A stretch of DNA of 64,000 nucleotides from Comamonas sp. JUb58 (GTDB taxonomy: Bacteria; Pseudomonadota; Gammaproteobacteria; Burkholderiales; Burkholderiaceae_C), in contig NZ_SOAL01000002.1 in the NCBI RefSeq assembly GCF_004364775.1, positions 124,001 through 188,000 on the forward strand, in the 5' to 3' direction. Positions within the stretch are counted from its first letter, which is position 1. Each line of letters starts with the position of its first letter. The notes beneath the pieces are model-generated. The model did no database searches. It was not told the DNA's origin and saw only the letters and a program-made list of their open reading frames with translations. Both the position numbers and the translations under genes were made by a program. This document shows, in pieces, positions 1-9,202 of the stretch.

Positions 1-321
1 TACGAAGAGCAACACCTGGAGCGCCTGCAGTTCATCCGCAACTGCCGGGGGCTGCAGATGTCACTGGATGAAGTGCGCGAGCTGCTGCGCTACAAGGACG
101 AGCCGGCCCAGGACTGCGCCGAAACCGTCGACAAGCTGATCGAAGCGCATATCGGCCATGTCGCCCTGCGCATCCAGGAGCTGCGCGGACTGGAGGCCCA
201 GCTGATCGCCCTGCGCGACCGCTGCCGGGGCAGCCAGGACGTGGAGCACTGCGGCATCCTCGCCGGCCTGGCCGAGACGCCAGCGACACCGGCGGTCAAA
301 CAGCATCTGCATGTGCGCTAG
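1..321 (+). CDS. cadR: Cd(II)/Pb(II)-responsive MerR-family regulator CadR, C-terminal part
   Basis: This gene is cut by the left window edge. The visible 106 residues read in frame from base 1 to the TAG stop. They hold the end of the MerR DNA-binding region (HLERLQFIRNCRGLQMSLDE), the dimerisation helix and a C-terminal metal-binding tail. Cysteines in QDCAE, RDRC and EHCGIL match the thiolate ligands expected in CadR/PbrR proteins. In this family the dimer binds the spacer of a sigma-70 promoter and activates a P-type ATPase or efflux gene when Cd, Pb or Zn is bound. The target gene is probably outside the window to the left. A czc efflux block follows, so this is a metal-resistance neighbourhood. 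PbrR or ZntR subtypes cannot be fully excluded without the N-terminus. Confidence 0.85.
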   Translation, partial: YEEQHLERLQFIRNCRGLQMSLDEVRELLRYKDEPAQDCAETVDKLIEAHIGHVALRIQELRGLEAQLIALRDRCRGSQDVEHCGILAGLAETPATPAVKQHLHVR

Positions 322-358
322 GCCTTGGGCGCTGGTTCGTTGTTAGATCAGTCGGCGC

Positions 359-386
359 AAAAAAAGGTGGCGCACTGCGCCACCTT
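359..386 (-). terminator. Rho-independent terminator of the DUF4148 gene
   Basis: A perfect 10-bp stem (AAGGTGGCGC / GCGCCACCTT) with a 3-base loop is followed, read on the minus strand, by a run of seven T. It lies 16 bp past the stop of the DUF4148 gene. Confidence 0.85.
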
Positions 387-401
387 CCAGAGCCACGGTG
401 T

Positions 402-746
402 TCAGCCACGGAACATTTGCAAGCGGGCCTTTCTCTCCGCCGGCGTCTCGCTGCTGTACTCGTCCATCACCTGCTGGCGTGTCTTGCCTGGACCGGAAGC
501 GACAGGCGCGGGCGGGTAGTTGCTGCTGCGCAAGGCGTTGGGGCCGCGCTTTTGCAGCGCCTCTACCGTCTCTGCCTGCACCTGCGCGCGGCTCTTGCCC
601 GGCTGCGCATGCTCGGGGTAGAGCTCGTAGCCCTTTTCCGTCGGAGCCGAGTGCAAGGTCGCGCTGGCCGATGCGCTGTTCAGCATGCCCAGCGACAGGG
701 CTGCGAACGCCAGGGACAACAGGGTGGAAGTGCGTGTCTTTTGCAT
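402..746 (-). CDS. DUF4148 family small exported protein
   Basis: The protein is 114 residues. The N-terminus (MQKTRTSTLLSLAFAALSLG, ending ...SASA) is a clear Sec signal peptide. The mature part holds the DUF4148 pattern, with two similar blocks built on GKSRAQVQAE and GKTRQQVMDE and a C-terminal ERKARLQMFRG. Such proteins are abundant in Burkholderiales, are probably periplasmic, and have no known function. I chose the ATG at 746 because the reading frame upstream is not signal-peptide-like and the in-frame ATG at 764 has no ribosome site; an AAAGG lies upstream of 746. It follows czcA in the same direction after about 200 bp with a possible terminator between, so it may be separately transcribed. 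Confidence 0.85.
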   Translation of the reverse strand: MQKTRTSTLLSLAFAALSLGMLNSASASATLHSAPTEKGYELYPEHAQPGKSRAQVQAETVEALQKRGPNALRSSNYPPAPVASGPGKTRQQVMDEYSSETPAERKARLQMFRG

Positions 747-887
747 GGTTGCAATGCCTTTCATGAGGGTGGATGTACTCTCGCTGCGACTGCATTCGAG
801 ATGGCTCCATTGTTGAAAAAACACGCTGACCAAAGCCCCACAGCAAGATGACATTGCTGCAATGCGCGGGCTGCACCAACCGCAGAT

Positions 888-920
888 AAAACAAAGCCAT
901 GGCGGGTTAGGTCATGGCTT
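888..920 (-). terminator. Probable terminator of czcCBA
   Basis: An 8-bp stem (AAGCCATG / CATGGCTT) with an 11-base loop is followed on the minus strand by TGTTTTAT. It lies just past the czcA stop. The long loop and interrupted T-tract lower confidence. Confidence 0.5.
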
Positions 921-943
921 GGTTGTCAGTGCGATGAAGAGGC

Positions 944-3900
944 TCAGGCCGGGTGCGCAGCGGGCTTCTCAACGCTCTCTTTGTCATCCAGTTCGTCCTC
1001 CGACGGATCGCGCCGGTGCACCAGGCGGTACAACAGCGGGAGGACCAACAAGGTCAAAGCAGTGGACGACAAGATGCCGCCAATCACCACGGTCGCCAGC
1101 GGTCGCTGCACCTCGGCACCCGTGCCGGTTGCAATGGCCATCGGCACAAAGCCCAGCGATGCCACCAGGGCCGTCATCAGCACGGGGCGCAGGCGCGACA
1201 GCGCACCGGTGTGCACAGCATCGGGAACGGCCAGCCCACCCTCGCGCAGCGCGCGGATCGACGAGATCATCACCAAGCCGTTCAACACGGCCACACCGGA
1301 CAGCGCAATAAAACCGATCGCTGCCGAGATGGACAGCGGAATACCGCGCATCCACAGCGCCAGAATGCCGCCGGTCAGCGCAAACGGAATGCCGGTAAAG
1401 ACGATCAGGCCATCGCGCACGTTGTTGAACATCGCAAACAGCAAGGTGAAGACCAGCAGCAGCGCGACGGGCACCACAATCTGCAGCCGCTGCTGGGCGG
1501 ATTGCATGTTCTCAAAGGTGCCGCCCCAGCGCGTCCAGTAGCCGCTGGGCAGCGCCATCGCGCCCAGGTCCTGCTGCGCCTGTTCGACAAAGGAGCCGAT
1601 ATCGCGGCCGCGCACATTGGCGCTCACCACAATGCGGCGCTTGCCATCTTCACGGCTGACCTGGTTGGGCCCGGGCGACAGCGCAAAGCTGGCCACCGCC
1701 GACAAGGGCACAAAACCCAGCCGGCTGCCCTCCTGCTGCGGCAGCGCAATGGGCAGGCGCTCCAGCGCAGCCAGATCGCTGCGCAGCGCCTCGGGCAGGC
1801 GCACCTGGATGCCAAAGCGGCGGTCGCCTTCAAACACCGTGCCGGCATCCTGGCCGCCCACGGCCGTGGCAATGGTCTGCTGCACATCGCCCATGTTCAG
1901 GCCATAGCGCGATGCCTTTTCCCGGTCCACCTGCACCGTCAGCATTGGCAGGCCCGTGGTCTGCTCCACCTTCACCTCGGAGGCGCCGGGCACCTTCTGC
2001 AGCATCGCGGCAATCGATTGGGCGGTGCGCTCCAGCACCTGCATGTCATCGCCAAACACCTTCACCGCCACATCGCTGCGCACGCCCGATATCAACTCAT
2101 TAAAGCGCAGCTGAATTGGTTGCGAGAACTCGTAGTTGCTGCCCGGTATCGCCTCGACCACTTCCTGCACCTGGGCGAGCAGATCCTCGCGGCTGCGCTT
2201 TGGATCGGGCCACTGCGCACGCGGCTTGAGCATGATGTAGCCGTCCGAGATATTGGGCGGCATCGGGTCCGAGGCAATCTCGGCCGTGCCGGTGCGGGCA
2301 AACACGCGCTCGATCTCGGGCACCTGGTCCTTGAGCGCCCGCTCGATCTGCATCTGCATCTCCAGCGATTGCGTGAGGCTGGTGCCCGGCACCCGCAGCG
2401 CCTGGATCGCGAAATCGCCCTCGTTCAGATTCGGCGCAAACTCGCTGCCCAGGCGCGATGCCAGCAGCAGGCTCAGCGCCACGGCCACGACGGCCGTCGT
2501 CAACACCACCACCGGCATGCGCATCACCCGCACCAGCAAGGGCTCGTAGGCCTTGCGCGCCCAGGTCATCAGGCGGTTTTCCTTCTCGCCCACCTTGTTG
2601 CCGATGAACAAGGCAATCGCCGCCGGGATAAAGGTGATGGACAGCAGCATCGCGCCCGCCAGCGCCAGCACCACGGTCAGCGCCATCGGGTGGAACATCT
2701 TGCCCTCCACCCCCGTCAGCGCAAAGATCGGCAGGTAGACCACCATGATGATCAACTGGCCGAACAGCAGCGGCCGGCGCGATTCCTTGGCTGCGGCAAA
2801 CACCTCATGAAAGCGCTCGCTGCGCGACAGCGGGCTGCCCTTGCGCTCCTGCGCATGCGCCAGGCGCCGCACGCAGTTCTCCACAATAACGACCGCCCCG
2901 TCGATGATGATGCCGAAATCCAGCGCGCCCAGGCTCATCAGGTTGGCGCTGATGCCGTACTTCACCATGCCGCTAAAGGTGAACAGCATTGATAGCGGAA
3001 TGATGAGCGCCGTGATCAGCGCAGCGCGGATATTGCCCAGGAACAGAAACAGCACCACCACCACCAGCGCCGCGCCTTCGACCAGGTTTTTCTTCACCGT
3101 GGCAATGGCTTTTTCCACCAAGGTGGTGCGGTCGTAGACGGTCACGATCTTCACCCCCTCCGGGAGGGTCTTGCGGATCGACTCCATGCGCGCATCCACC
3201 GCCTTGGAGACGATGCGGCTGTTCTCCCCGATCAGCATGAACACGGTGCCCAGCACCACCTCACGGCCGTTGTCGGTGGCAGCACCGGTGCGCAGCTCGC
3301 GGCCCAGGCTCACCTCGGCCAGGTCGCGCACGCGCACCGGCTGGCCTTGGGTGCTGCCCACAATCACCTCCTGGATGTCTGCAATGCCCTTGACCTGGCC
3401 AGGCGCGCGGATCAGGTACTGCTCGCCTTCGCGCTCGATATAGCCGGCGCCCACATTGGTGTTGTTGCTCTGCAGTGCCGCCACCAGCTTGTCCATCGAG
3501 ATGCCATAGGACGCGAGCTTGTCCGGCCGGGGCGCCACCAGGTACTCCTTGGCAAAGCCGCCGATCGAGTTGATCTCGGTCACACCGGGCACATTGCGCA
3601 GCTGCGGTTTGATGACCCAGTCCTGGATCTCGCGCAGGTCCATGGGTGTGTAGAGGCTGCCATCGGCCTTCTTCGCGCCCTCCTCGGCCTCCACGGTCCA
3701 GAGGTAGATTTCGCCCAGGCCGGTGGAGATGGGGCCGATGCTCGGTGCAATACCGGGCGGCAGCTTCTCGCGCGCTTCCTGTATGCGCTCATTGACCAGC
3801 TGGCGCGCAAAGTAGATGTCGGTGCCGTCCTTGAAGATCACGGTCACCTGCGACAGACCGTAGCGCGACAGCGAACGGGTCTGCTCCAGCTGCGGCAAGC

Positions 3901-4123
3901 CTGCCATCACCGTCTCGATGGGGTAGGTGATGCGTTGCTCGGTCTCCAGCGGCGAGTAGCCCGCCGCCTGGGTGTTGATCTGCACCTGCACATTGGTGAT
4001 GTCAGGGACGGCATCGATGGACAGGCGCTGGTAGCTGAAGACGCCCAGCGCAGCCATGGCAAAAACTGCCAGGATGACCAGCCAGCGCTGCTCGATGGAA
4101 AAACGGATGATGCGCTCAAACAT
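944..4123 (-). CDS. czcA: Heavy-metal efflux RND pump, inner-membrane subunit CzcA
   Basis: The 1059-residue protein has the usual length for an HME-RND pump, which expels divalent cations (Zn, Co, Cd) using the proton gradient. The N-terminus (MFERIIRFSIEQRWLVILAV) is typical, followed by twelve membrane segments in two halves and two large periplasmic loops. The transmembrane signature DFGIIIDGAVVIVEN near residue 400 holds the acidic residues used for proton transfer in CzcA-type (HME1) pumps and argues for Zn/Co/Cd over Cu/Ag. The start lies 12 bp after the czcB stop, so czcC-czcB-czcA form one minus-strand operon. The C-terminus is an acidic tail. CusA-type specificity is the main alternative. 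Confidence 0.93.
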   Translation of the reverse strand: MFERIIRFSIEQRWLVILAVFAMAALGVFSYQRLSIDAVPDITNVQVQINTQAAGYSPLETEQRITYPIETVMAGLPQLEQTRSLSRYGLSQVTVIFKDGTDIYFARQLVNERIQEAREKLPPGIAPSIGPISTGLGEIYLWTVEAEEGAKKADGSLYTPMDLREIQDWVIKPQLRNVPGVTEINSIGGFAKEYLVAPRPDKLASYGISMDKLVAALQSNNTNVGAGYIEREGEQYLIRAPGQVKGIADIQEVIVGSTQGQPVRVRDLAEVSLGRELRTGAATDNGREVVLGTVFMLIGENSRIVSKAVDARMESIRKTLPEGVKIVTVYDRTTLVEKAIATVKKNLVEGAALVVVVLFLFLGNIRAALITALIIPLSMLFTFSGMVKYGISANLMSLGALDFGIIIDGAVVIVENCVRRLAHAQERKGSPLSRSERFHEVFAAAKESRRPLLFGQLIIMVVYLPIFALTGVEGKMFHPMALTVVLALAGAMLLSITFIPAAIALFIGNKVGEKENRLMTWARKAYEPLLVRVMRMPVVVLTTAVVAVALSLLLASRLGSEFAPNLNEGDFAIQALRVPGTSLTQSLEMQMQIERALKDQVPEIERVFARTGTAEIASDPMPPNISDGYIMLKPRAQWPDPKRSREDLLAQVQEVVEAIPGSNYEFSQPIQLRFNELISGVRSDVAVKVFGDDMQVLERTAQSIAAMLQKVPGASEVKVEQTTGLPMLTVQVDREKASRYGLNMGDVQQTIATAVGGQDAGTVFEGDRRFGIQVRLPEALRSDLAALERLPIALPQQEGSRLGFVPLSAVASFALSPGPNQVSREDGKRRIVVSANVRGRDIGSFVEQAQQDLGAMALPSGYWTRWGGTFENMQSAQQRLQIVVPVALLLVFTLLFAMFNNVRDGLIVFTGIPFALTGGILALWMRGIPLSISAAIGFIALSGVAVLNGLVMISSIRALREGGLAVPDAVHTGALSRLRPVLMTALVASLGFVPMAIATGTGAEVQRPLATVVIGGILSSTALTLLVLPLLYRLVHRRDPSEDELDDKESVEKPAAHPA

Positions 4124-4135
4124 GCGGACCCCCGA

Positions 4136-5530
4136 TCAATGCGCGTGCTCGGCAGATGCCTTGCCCAGCTCGGCCCGCAGCATGAACGAGCCCTCCTTGA
4201 CATAGCGCTGCCCCGCTTTCAGGCCCGATGTCACCTCGGTGGTCTTGCCATCCGTCGCACCCAGCTGCACCACCTGGGCCTGGTAGCCGCCCTCGGCTGG
4301 CACAAACACCACGCTCTCCTTGCCATCCGGGCGCTGGATGGCCTTGGCGTCCACCGCAATGGGGACGGGCGATTCGCCAGCCAGCAGTTCCACATCGACA
4401 AACAGGCCCGGCCGCCATACCCCTTGCGGGTTGGCCAGCGCCACACGCGCCGGCGCCGTGCGGGTTTGCGCGCCAATCAAGGCACCCACATAGGCAATCC
4501 GGCCTTCGGCCTGGGAGTCAAAAGCGGTGGCACGCACGACGACTGGCGCCCCCATGCGCACATCCGGCAGCTGCGGCGCGGCCACGCTGATCTCCGCCCA
4601 GACCGAGCGCAGGTCCGACACGGTGAACGAGGCCGTGCTGTCGGTCACCGATTCGCCCACGGTCAGGTGCTTCTCGACGACCATGCCGGCCAGCGGCGCG
4701 CGCAGCTCGTAGCGGCTGGATCCGCCGGTGCCCGCGTCCGCGCCCGCGCCCGCACCAATGGCGGACAGCTTTTGGGCGGCATTGGCCACGGCAATCTCGG
4801 CCTCCTGCAGCGCTTGTTGGGCTGCCTGGTAATCCTGCTCGGCAGAGATGCGCTCCTGCCACAGCTGCTTTTCGCGCTCGTGGTTGCGCTTGGCAAAAGC
4901 CAGGCGCCGCTGCGCCGTTTGCAGCTCGCTGCGCTGGTCCGACACCGCCGAGCTCTGGATCACCGCCAGCAGCTGCCCCTTGGCCACCTGCTCGCCCAGC
5001 TGCGCATGGACGGACGCCACCACCCCCGCCACCCTGGGCACCACATGGGCCGTGCGGTCTTCGTCAAAGCGGATCTCGCCGGGCAGCAGCACCTGCTTCT
5101 TGATGGACGCCCGCCCCGCCTGGGCCACCACCACACCGGCCGCCTTGGCCTGCGCAGGGCTCAGCTTGACCAGGCCCTCGCCCGCTGCTTCGCCTTCGGC
5201 ATGGCCGCCGGCCGCAGCGCCGTGCGCATCCTTGCTGCCGGCCTCGGCTTTGTCATCGTGGTGTTCGCCATCGCCATGCTGGTCTGCCTCCTGGTGCGCA
5301 TCGGCCTGGGCACCTGCTTTGGCACCCGTCTTGGCAGCGGCCTCGCCATGGTGCTCGCCATCTTTGTGGGATGGCGCATCGGCATGGCCTGATGCCGGTG
5401 CAGCGGCTGCACTGCCAGGGCCTCGCAACAAATAGGCGCCACCGGCCACACCAGCGGCTGCAATCAGCGCCGCTGCAATCCACTGTTTGGACGCGCTCAG
5501 CGAGCTATCGAATCTGGTTTTCTCGGACAT
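4136..5530 (-). CDS. czcB: Heavy-metal efflux periplasmic adaptor CzcB
   Basis: This 464-residue membrane-fusion protein links the CzcA pump to the CzcC outer-membrane channel. It starts MSEKTRFDSSLSASKQWIAA with one membrane anchor (about residues 16-36). A long His/Asp/Ala-rich stretch (about 45-125, with HH, HKDGEHH and GDGEHHDD clusters) follows and is probably a periplasmic metal-binding arm like that of classical CzcB. Then come the lipoyl/barrel-sandwich half, a helical hairpin (RRLAFAKRNHEREKQLWQ region) and the beta-barrel region. The start at 5530 was chosen over an upstream in-frame ATG because that extension lacks membrane-anchor character and overlaps czcC. The gap to czcC is only 4 bp, so translation is probably coupled. 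Confidence 0.92.
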   Translation of the reverse strand: MSEKTRFDSSLSASKQWIAAALIAAAGVAGGAYLLRGPGSAAAAPASGHADAPSHKDGEHHGEAAAKTGAKAGAQADAHQEADQHGDGEHHDDKAEAGSKDAHGAAAGGHAEGEAAGEGLVKLSPAQAKAAGVVVAQAGRASIKKQVLLPGEIRFDEDRTAHVVPRVAGVVASVHAQLGEQVAKGQLLAVIQSSAVSDQRSELQTAQRRLAFAKRNHEREKQLWQERISAEQDYQAAQQALQEAEIAVANAAQKLSAIGAGAGADAGTGGSSRYELRAPLAGMVVEKHLTVGESVTDSTASFTVSDLRSVWAEISVAAPQLPDVRMGAPVVVRATAFDSQAEGRIAYVGALIGAQTRTAPARVALANPQGVWRPGLFVDVELLAGESPVPIAVDAKAIQRPDGKESVVFVPAEGGYQAQVVQLGATDGKTTEVTSGLKAGQRYVKEGSFMLRAELGKASAEHAH

Positions 5531-5534
5531 GGGT

Positions 5535-6851
5535 TCAGGTTCCTGTAGCGGCCGCCAGCGCTGGCGTACCAAAGATGCGTTCAATCTCCGCACGGGCGCG
5601 GTGCGATGCCATCAGCTGGTCCAGCAGTTGGCGCCGGCTGTCAAACAGGCTGCGCTGGGCATCCAGCACGTCCAGAAAGCTGAACTTGCCCAGCGAGAAG
5701 CCACGCACGGCCAGGTCATAGGCGGACTGCGCCGTGGGCAGCACCTGGCTTTGCAGCAGCGCCACCTGCTGGTTGCTGCTGAGCCACTGCTGGCGCGCTG
5801 CAAACACCTGGGCCTGCAGTTGCAGGCGCTGGTCCTGCAGTTGCTGCTCGGCCTGGTCCACCTTGCGCAAGGCCTGCAGCTGGTTGCCGGCATTGCGGTC
5901 AAACAGCGGCAAGGGGATGCTGACGCCGACAAACACCTGGTTGCGCCCAACATCCCGGGCGCGCTTGACGCCCAGGCTCACCGTCGGATCCTGCACGCGC
6001 TTGCTGCGCTCGACCGCCGATGCGGCCTGGCTTTGCGCCAGCGCGCGCTGGGCTAGCAGCATGGCGGGCGCCTCATCCAGACGCTGGTCCAGTTGCTCGG
6101 CGGTCGGTGCCGCCGTGGTGGTCAAAAAGTCGCCGCTGGCCAGGCCCAGCTCGGCGCCGCGCCCGCCCCAGAGCGCGGCCAGGTTCTGCTGCGCCACGCC
6201 CGTCAAGGCGCGGGCCTGCTCCAGCTCCATGGCCGCATTGGCCTGCGCCACCAGGGCGCGGCTGGCCTCCAGCGGTGGCACCTTGCCCGCCTGCACCCGT
6301 TTGTTGGCTGCGTTCAGCGCCTGCGTCGCCAGCGCATGGATTTGGGTCGCAAAATCCACCCGCTGCTGGGCCAGCAGCAGCTCGTTGAAGTTGAGGAGCA
6401 GCTGGTAGCGCAAGGCCGCCAGTGCCGCCGTCACCCCCGCCTCGGCCGCTGCCTTTTCGGTATCAGCCAGCTGCATGCGCGCCTCGCGCTTGCCACCCAG
6501 CTCGATCAGCTGGTTGATCTGCACGGTGTGGGTACGGGTCTCGGGCCGGGTGTCTTCGATATTGACCGAGAGCTCCGGGTTCGGGCGTGCCTGGCTTTGC
6601 ATCACCAGGCCGTCGGCAGCGGCCGCGCCATAGCGGGCTGCTTGCAAGCCCGGGTTGGCGGCCAGGGCCTTGTCCCAGGCGGCGGCCAGCGTGATGGTTG
6701 GCGTGGCCTGCGCAGGCGCTTCGACATAGGTTTCTGCATGGGCCTGGGGCAGCCAGGCGCTGGCCAGCGCGGCGCTCAGCAACCAGGCAGGCCATGCGGG
6801 GCGGGGTGATGGGGTGCCGGCCCTTTTGGGGGCTAGCGGCGGGGTGGTCAT
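5535..6851 (-). CDS. czcC: Outer-membrane efflux channel CzcC (TolC family)
   Basis: A 438-residue outer-membrane factor that completes the tripartite Czc pump. It has an N-terminal signal sequence (AWPAWLLSAALASAWLPQAHA) and two homologous helical repeats of the OEP family rich in Leu/Gln/Ala heptads. VSLGVKRARDVGRNQVFVGV and the following SIPLPLF match the CzcC beta-strand region. The longest open frame begins at 7037, but the ATG at 6851 is preceded by a good Shine-Dalgarno (AGGAG) and immediately precedes the signal peptide, so it was chosen. It is first in the czcCBA operon and is transcribed away from czcRS. Confidence 0.92.
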   Translation of the reverse strand: MTTPPLAPKRAGTPSPRPAWPAWLLSAALASAWLPQAHAETYVEAPAQATPTITLAAAWDKALAANPGLQAARYGAAAADGLVMQSQARPNPELSVNIEDTRPETRTHTVQINQLIELGGKREARMQLADTEKAAAEAGVTAALAALRYQLLLNFNELLLAQQRVDFATQIHALATQALNAANKRVQAGKVPPLEASRALVAQANAAMELEQARALTGVAQQNLAALWGGRGAELGLASGDFLTTTAAPTAEQLDQRLDEAPAMLLAQRALAQSQAASAVERSKRVQDPTVSLGVKRARDVGRNQVFVGVSIPLPLFDRNAGNQLQALRKVDQAEQQLQDQRLQLQAQVFAARQQWLSSNQQVALLQSQVLPTAQSAYDLAVRGFSLGKFSFLDVLDAQRSLFDSRRQLLDQLMASHRARAEIERIFGTPALAAATGT

Positions 6852-7009
6852 AGCGGCTTCTCCTGTGGTGGCGGACCGCGCACAACCAGGCCTTGGCAGC
6901 GCAGGGCCAGACAGAGTCGGCCCGCAGCGCAGACCCCAGTTGCAGGCGGTATCCCTATGCGATGCCAGCGACTGTAGAAAGCGGCAACCAACACCAGGCC
7001 GACGGAAAG

Positions 7010-7025
7010 ATGACAAATTTGTAAT
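7010..7025. promoter_or_regulatory. Cus/Cop-like response-regulator box between czcC and czcR
   Basis: The sequence ATGACAAATTTGTAAT contains the perfect 10-bp palindrome ACAAATTTGT. It closely resembles the TGACAA-N2-TTGTCAT boxes bound by CusR/CopR/CzcR-type regulators. It lies in the divergent intergenic region, about 45 bp before czcR and 160 bp before czcC, suited to autoregulation and operon control. Confidence 0.7.
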
Positions 7026-7061
7026 CCACGCCCGCATCGGCCATCAGAGACAATGGCGGCC

Positions 7062-7751
7062 ATGAGACTGCTGCTGATTGAAGACGAAGCCAAGCTCGGC
7101 GAGTACCTTCGCAAAGGTCTGGCCGAGGAGAGCTACACAGTCGATGTCGCCACCAACGGCATCGATGGCCTGCACCTGGCCATGGAGCTGGACTACGACC
7201 TGGTCGTGCTCGACGGCATGCTGCCCGGCATCGACGGTTTTGCCGTGCTGGCGGCATTGCGCCAATCCAAATCCACCCCGGTGCTGATGCTGACGGCCCG
7301 CGCCGATGTGCAAGACCGGGTGCGCGGTCTGCAAAGCGGTGCCGATGACTACCTGATCAAGCCCTTTGCGTTTTCCGAACTGGTGGCCCGCATCCAGGTG
7401 CTGCTGCGCCGCGCGCAGGCCCACCCGGCGTCGCCCGAACCCACGGTGCTGCGCCAGGCCGATCTGGAGCTGGATCTGATCCGCCGCAAGGCTGTGCGTG
7501 CCGGTGTGCGGCTCGATCTGACAGCCAAGGAATTCAACCTGCTGGCGCTGCTGCTGCGCCGCCAGGGCGAGGTGCTGTCGCGCACCGAACTCGCCTCCCA
7601 AGTCTGGGACATGAACTTTGACAGCGAGACCAATGTGGTCGAAGTGGCCGTGCGGCGCCTGCGCATGAAGGTCGACCAGCCCTTTGCCACGCCGTTGATC
7701 CACACCGTGCGCGGCATGGGCTATGTGCTGGAGAGCCGGGCCCAGCCATGA
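7062..7751 (+). CDS. czcR: Heavy-metal response regulator CzcR (OmpR family)
   Basis: The 229-residue OmpR/PhoB-type regulator has an N-terminal receiver with the acidic pocket in LLIEDE, phospho-acceptor Asp51 (VVLDGMLPG), the switch Thr in MLTAR and Lys100 (DYLIKPF). The C-terminal winged helix contains [14 protein letters not shown] and [14 protein letters not shown]. Heavy-metal regulators of the CusR/CzcR group have this layout. Two in-frame ATGs exist (7053 and 7062); 7062 gives the usual MRLLLIEDE start and was preferred, although neither has a strong ribosome site. The stop overlaps the czcS start by 4 bases (ATGA), so the pair is translationally coupled. It probably activates czcCBA through the box at 7010. 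Confidence 0.9.
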   Translation: MRLLLIEDEAKLGEYLRKGLAEESYTVDVATNGIDGLHLAMELDYDLVVLDGMLPGIDGFAVLAALRQSKSTPVLMLTARADVQDRVRGLQSGADDYLIKPFAFSELVARIQVLLRRAQAHPASPEPTVLRQADLELDLIRRKAVRAGVRLDLTAKEFNLLALLLRRQGEVLSRTELASQVWDMNFDSETNVVEVAVRRLRMKVDQPFATPLIHTVRGMGYVLESRAQP

Positions 7752-9109
7752 GCGCAGCGCCAGCCGTACCGCACCTGGGGCGCCGGCTCTCGCGCTGGAT
7801 GGCGCTGCTGTCCATGCTGGGCCTGGGCGCTGTCAGCCTCGTGGTGTTTCTGGTGTTTGACAACACCTTGTCGGCTCGCCAAAAGGAGATGCTCGACCAA
7901 AAGCAGCAGTCCCTGATGCATGTGCTGCGCGACGACAGCACGGCCCACCGCGACAAGGCGCTGGACCACCTGCTTACCGATTTTCTGGCCGGCCACGGCG
8001 ACTATGCGATCCGCGTGGTGGACAACGAGGGCCATGTGCTGTTCGACAGCATCCCGGCCGACTGGAGCAGCCACCACACCATGCGCCGGAGCTTTGCCGT
8101 GGGCATCACCGCGCCCCAGTACCACCAGGCGCGTGCTGCTACTGCCACCTTGGTGATGGACCTGCGCCCGGACGAGGAGCTGCTGCGCGGCCTGGGCTGG
8201 ACCTTGTTTGCGGCCATGGTCGCCGGCTCCCTGCTGCTGGCGCTGTTTGGCGGCCTGCTGGTGCAGCGCAGCCTGCGGCCCATCGCGTCGCTGGTCTCGC
8301 AGATCAGCATGCTGTCGGCCCGGGATTTTGAGCGCAGGCTGGACGGAGGCGGCCTGCCCCAGGAGCTGCAGCCCATCGTCACCCAGTTCAATGCCTTGCT
8401 TGATCGCCTCGCCGATGCCTACCGCCAGCTCGAAGCCTTCAATGCCGATGTGGCGCATGAGCTCAACACGCCGCTGGCTACTTTGATCTCCAGCACCGAG
8501 GTGCTGTTGCGCAAACCCCGCGCGGTCGATGAGCTGCGCGATGTGCTGGCCTCCAACCTCGAAGACCTGCGCCGCATCGCCGGCATGGTGGGCGACATGC
8601 TGTTTCTGTCACGCGCCGACCAGGGCGTGGGCGCGCGCGAGACGGGCGTGGTCAGCCTGGCCGCTGTGGCCCAGGATGTCGTTGAGTTCTATGAAGCTGT
8701 CGCGCTCGATGCCGATCTGCGCCTGGATGTCATCGGCGACGCCCATGCCCAGGTCGATGCGCCGCTGCTGCGCCGCGCGCTGTCCAACCTGCTGAGCAAT
8801 GCCACCCGCTATGCGCTGGCCGGCTCGGCCATCCGCATCGACATTCGCACGCGCTGGCAGCACGAGCATGCCCATGCCGTTATCTCTGTGACCAACACCG
8901 GGCCAGACATTGCGCCCGAACACCTGCGCCATCTGTTTGACCGCTTCTACCGCGCTGATGCCTCACGCCACAACTCGGAGCGCAACCATGGCCTGGGCCT
9001 GGCCATTGTCAAAGCCATCGCCAAGATGCATGGCGGCTCGGTGTTTGCGCAGTCACAGGGCGGCGAGACAACGTTTGGGCTGATTCTGCCGGTAGCGCCC
9101 GCCGTTTAA
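7748..9109 (+). CDS. czcS: Heavy-metal sensor histidine kinase CzcS
   Basis: The 453-residue membrane kinase has membrane segments at about residues 18-38 and 150-172 that enclose a periplasmic sensor loop, then a HAMP linker ([19 protein letters not shown]). The H-box AHELNTPL carries phospho-acceptor His237. The ATPase domain shows the N-box (LLSNATRYA), G1 (TNTGPDI), the F-box ([13 protein letters not shown]) and G2 ([11 protein letters not shown]). This is the CusS/CzcS heavy-metal kinase pattern. It probably senses periplasmic metal and phosphorylates CzcR. The H-box has Asn where most relatives have Arg (HELRTPL), a minor variation. Confidence 0.9.
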   Translation: MSAAPAVPHLGRRLSRWMALLSMLGLGAVSLVVFLVFDNTLSARQKEMLDQKQQSLMHVLRDDSTAHRDKALDHLLTDFLAGHGDYAIRVVDNEGHVLFDSIPADWSSHHTMRRSFAVGITAPQYHQARAATATLVMDLRPDEELLRGLGWTLFAAMVAGSLLLALFGGLLVQRSLRPIASLVSQISMLSARDFERRLDGGGLPQELQPIVTQFNALLDRLADAYRQLEAFNADVAHELNTPLATLISSTEVLLRKPRAVDELRDVLASNLEDLRRIAGMVGDMLFLSRADQGVGARETGVVSLAAVAQDVVEFYEAVALDADLRLDVIGDAHAQVDAPLLRRALSNLLSNATRYALAGSAIRIDIRTRWQHEHAHAVISVTNTGPDIAPEHLRHLFDRFYRADASRHNSERNHGLGLAIVKAIAKMHGGSVFAQSQGGETTFGLILPVAPAV

Positions 9110-9170
9110 CAGAGCGCTACCCGACTGCCGCGATCAGCCCCGGGTTGCAACCTACGGCTTGCTTTGCATA

Positions 9171-9176
9171 TATAAT
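9171..9176 (+). promoter_or_regulatory. Possible -10 element of the MarR gene
   Basis: A perfect TATAAT lies 27 bp before the MarR start codon in a locally AT-rich patch. A TTGCAA at 9145 could be a -35 box, but the 20-bp spacer is long, so only the -10 is proposed. Confidence 0.35.
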
Positions 9177-9202
9177 TAGCCACCTTACTATAAGCCGCCA
9201 CC

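Noticed and set aside
953..2992. Long plus-strand open frame (679 codons) opposite czcA
   Set aside because: It is a shadow of czcA in GC-rich sequence: His/Gln/Arg-rich, with no domain pattern and no ribosome site. The same applies to the long frame at 3347-5392.
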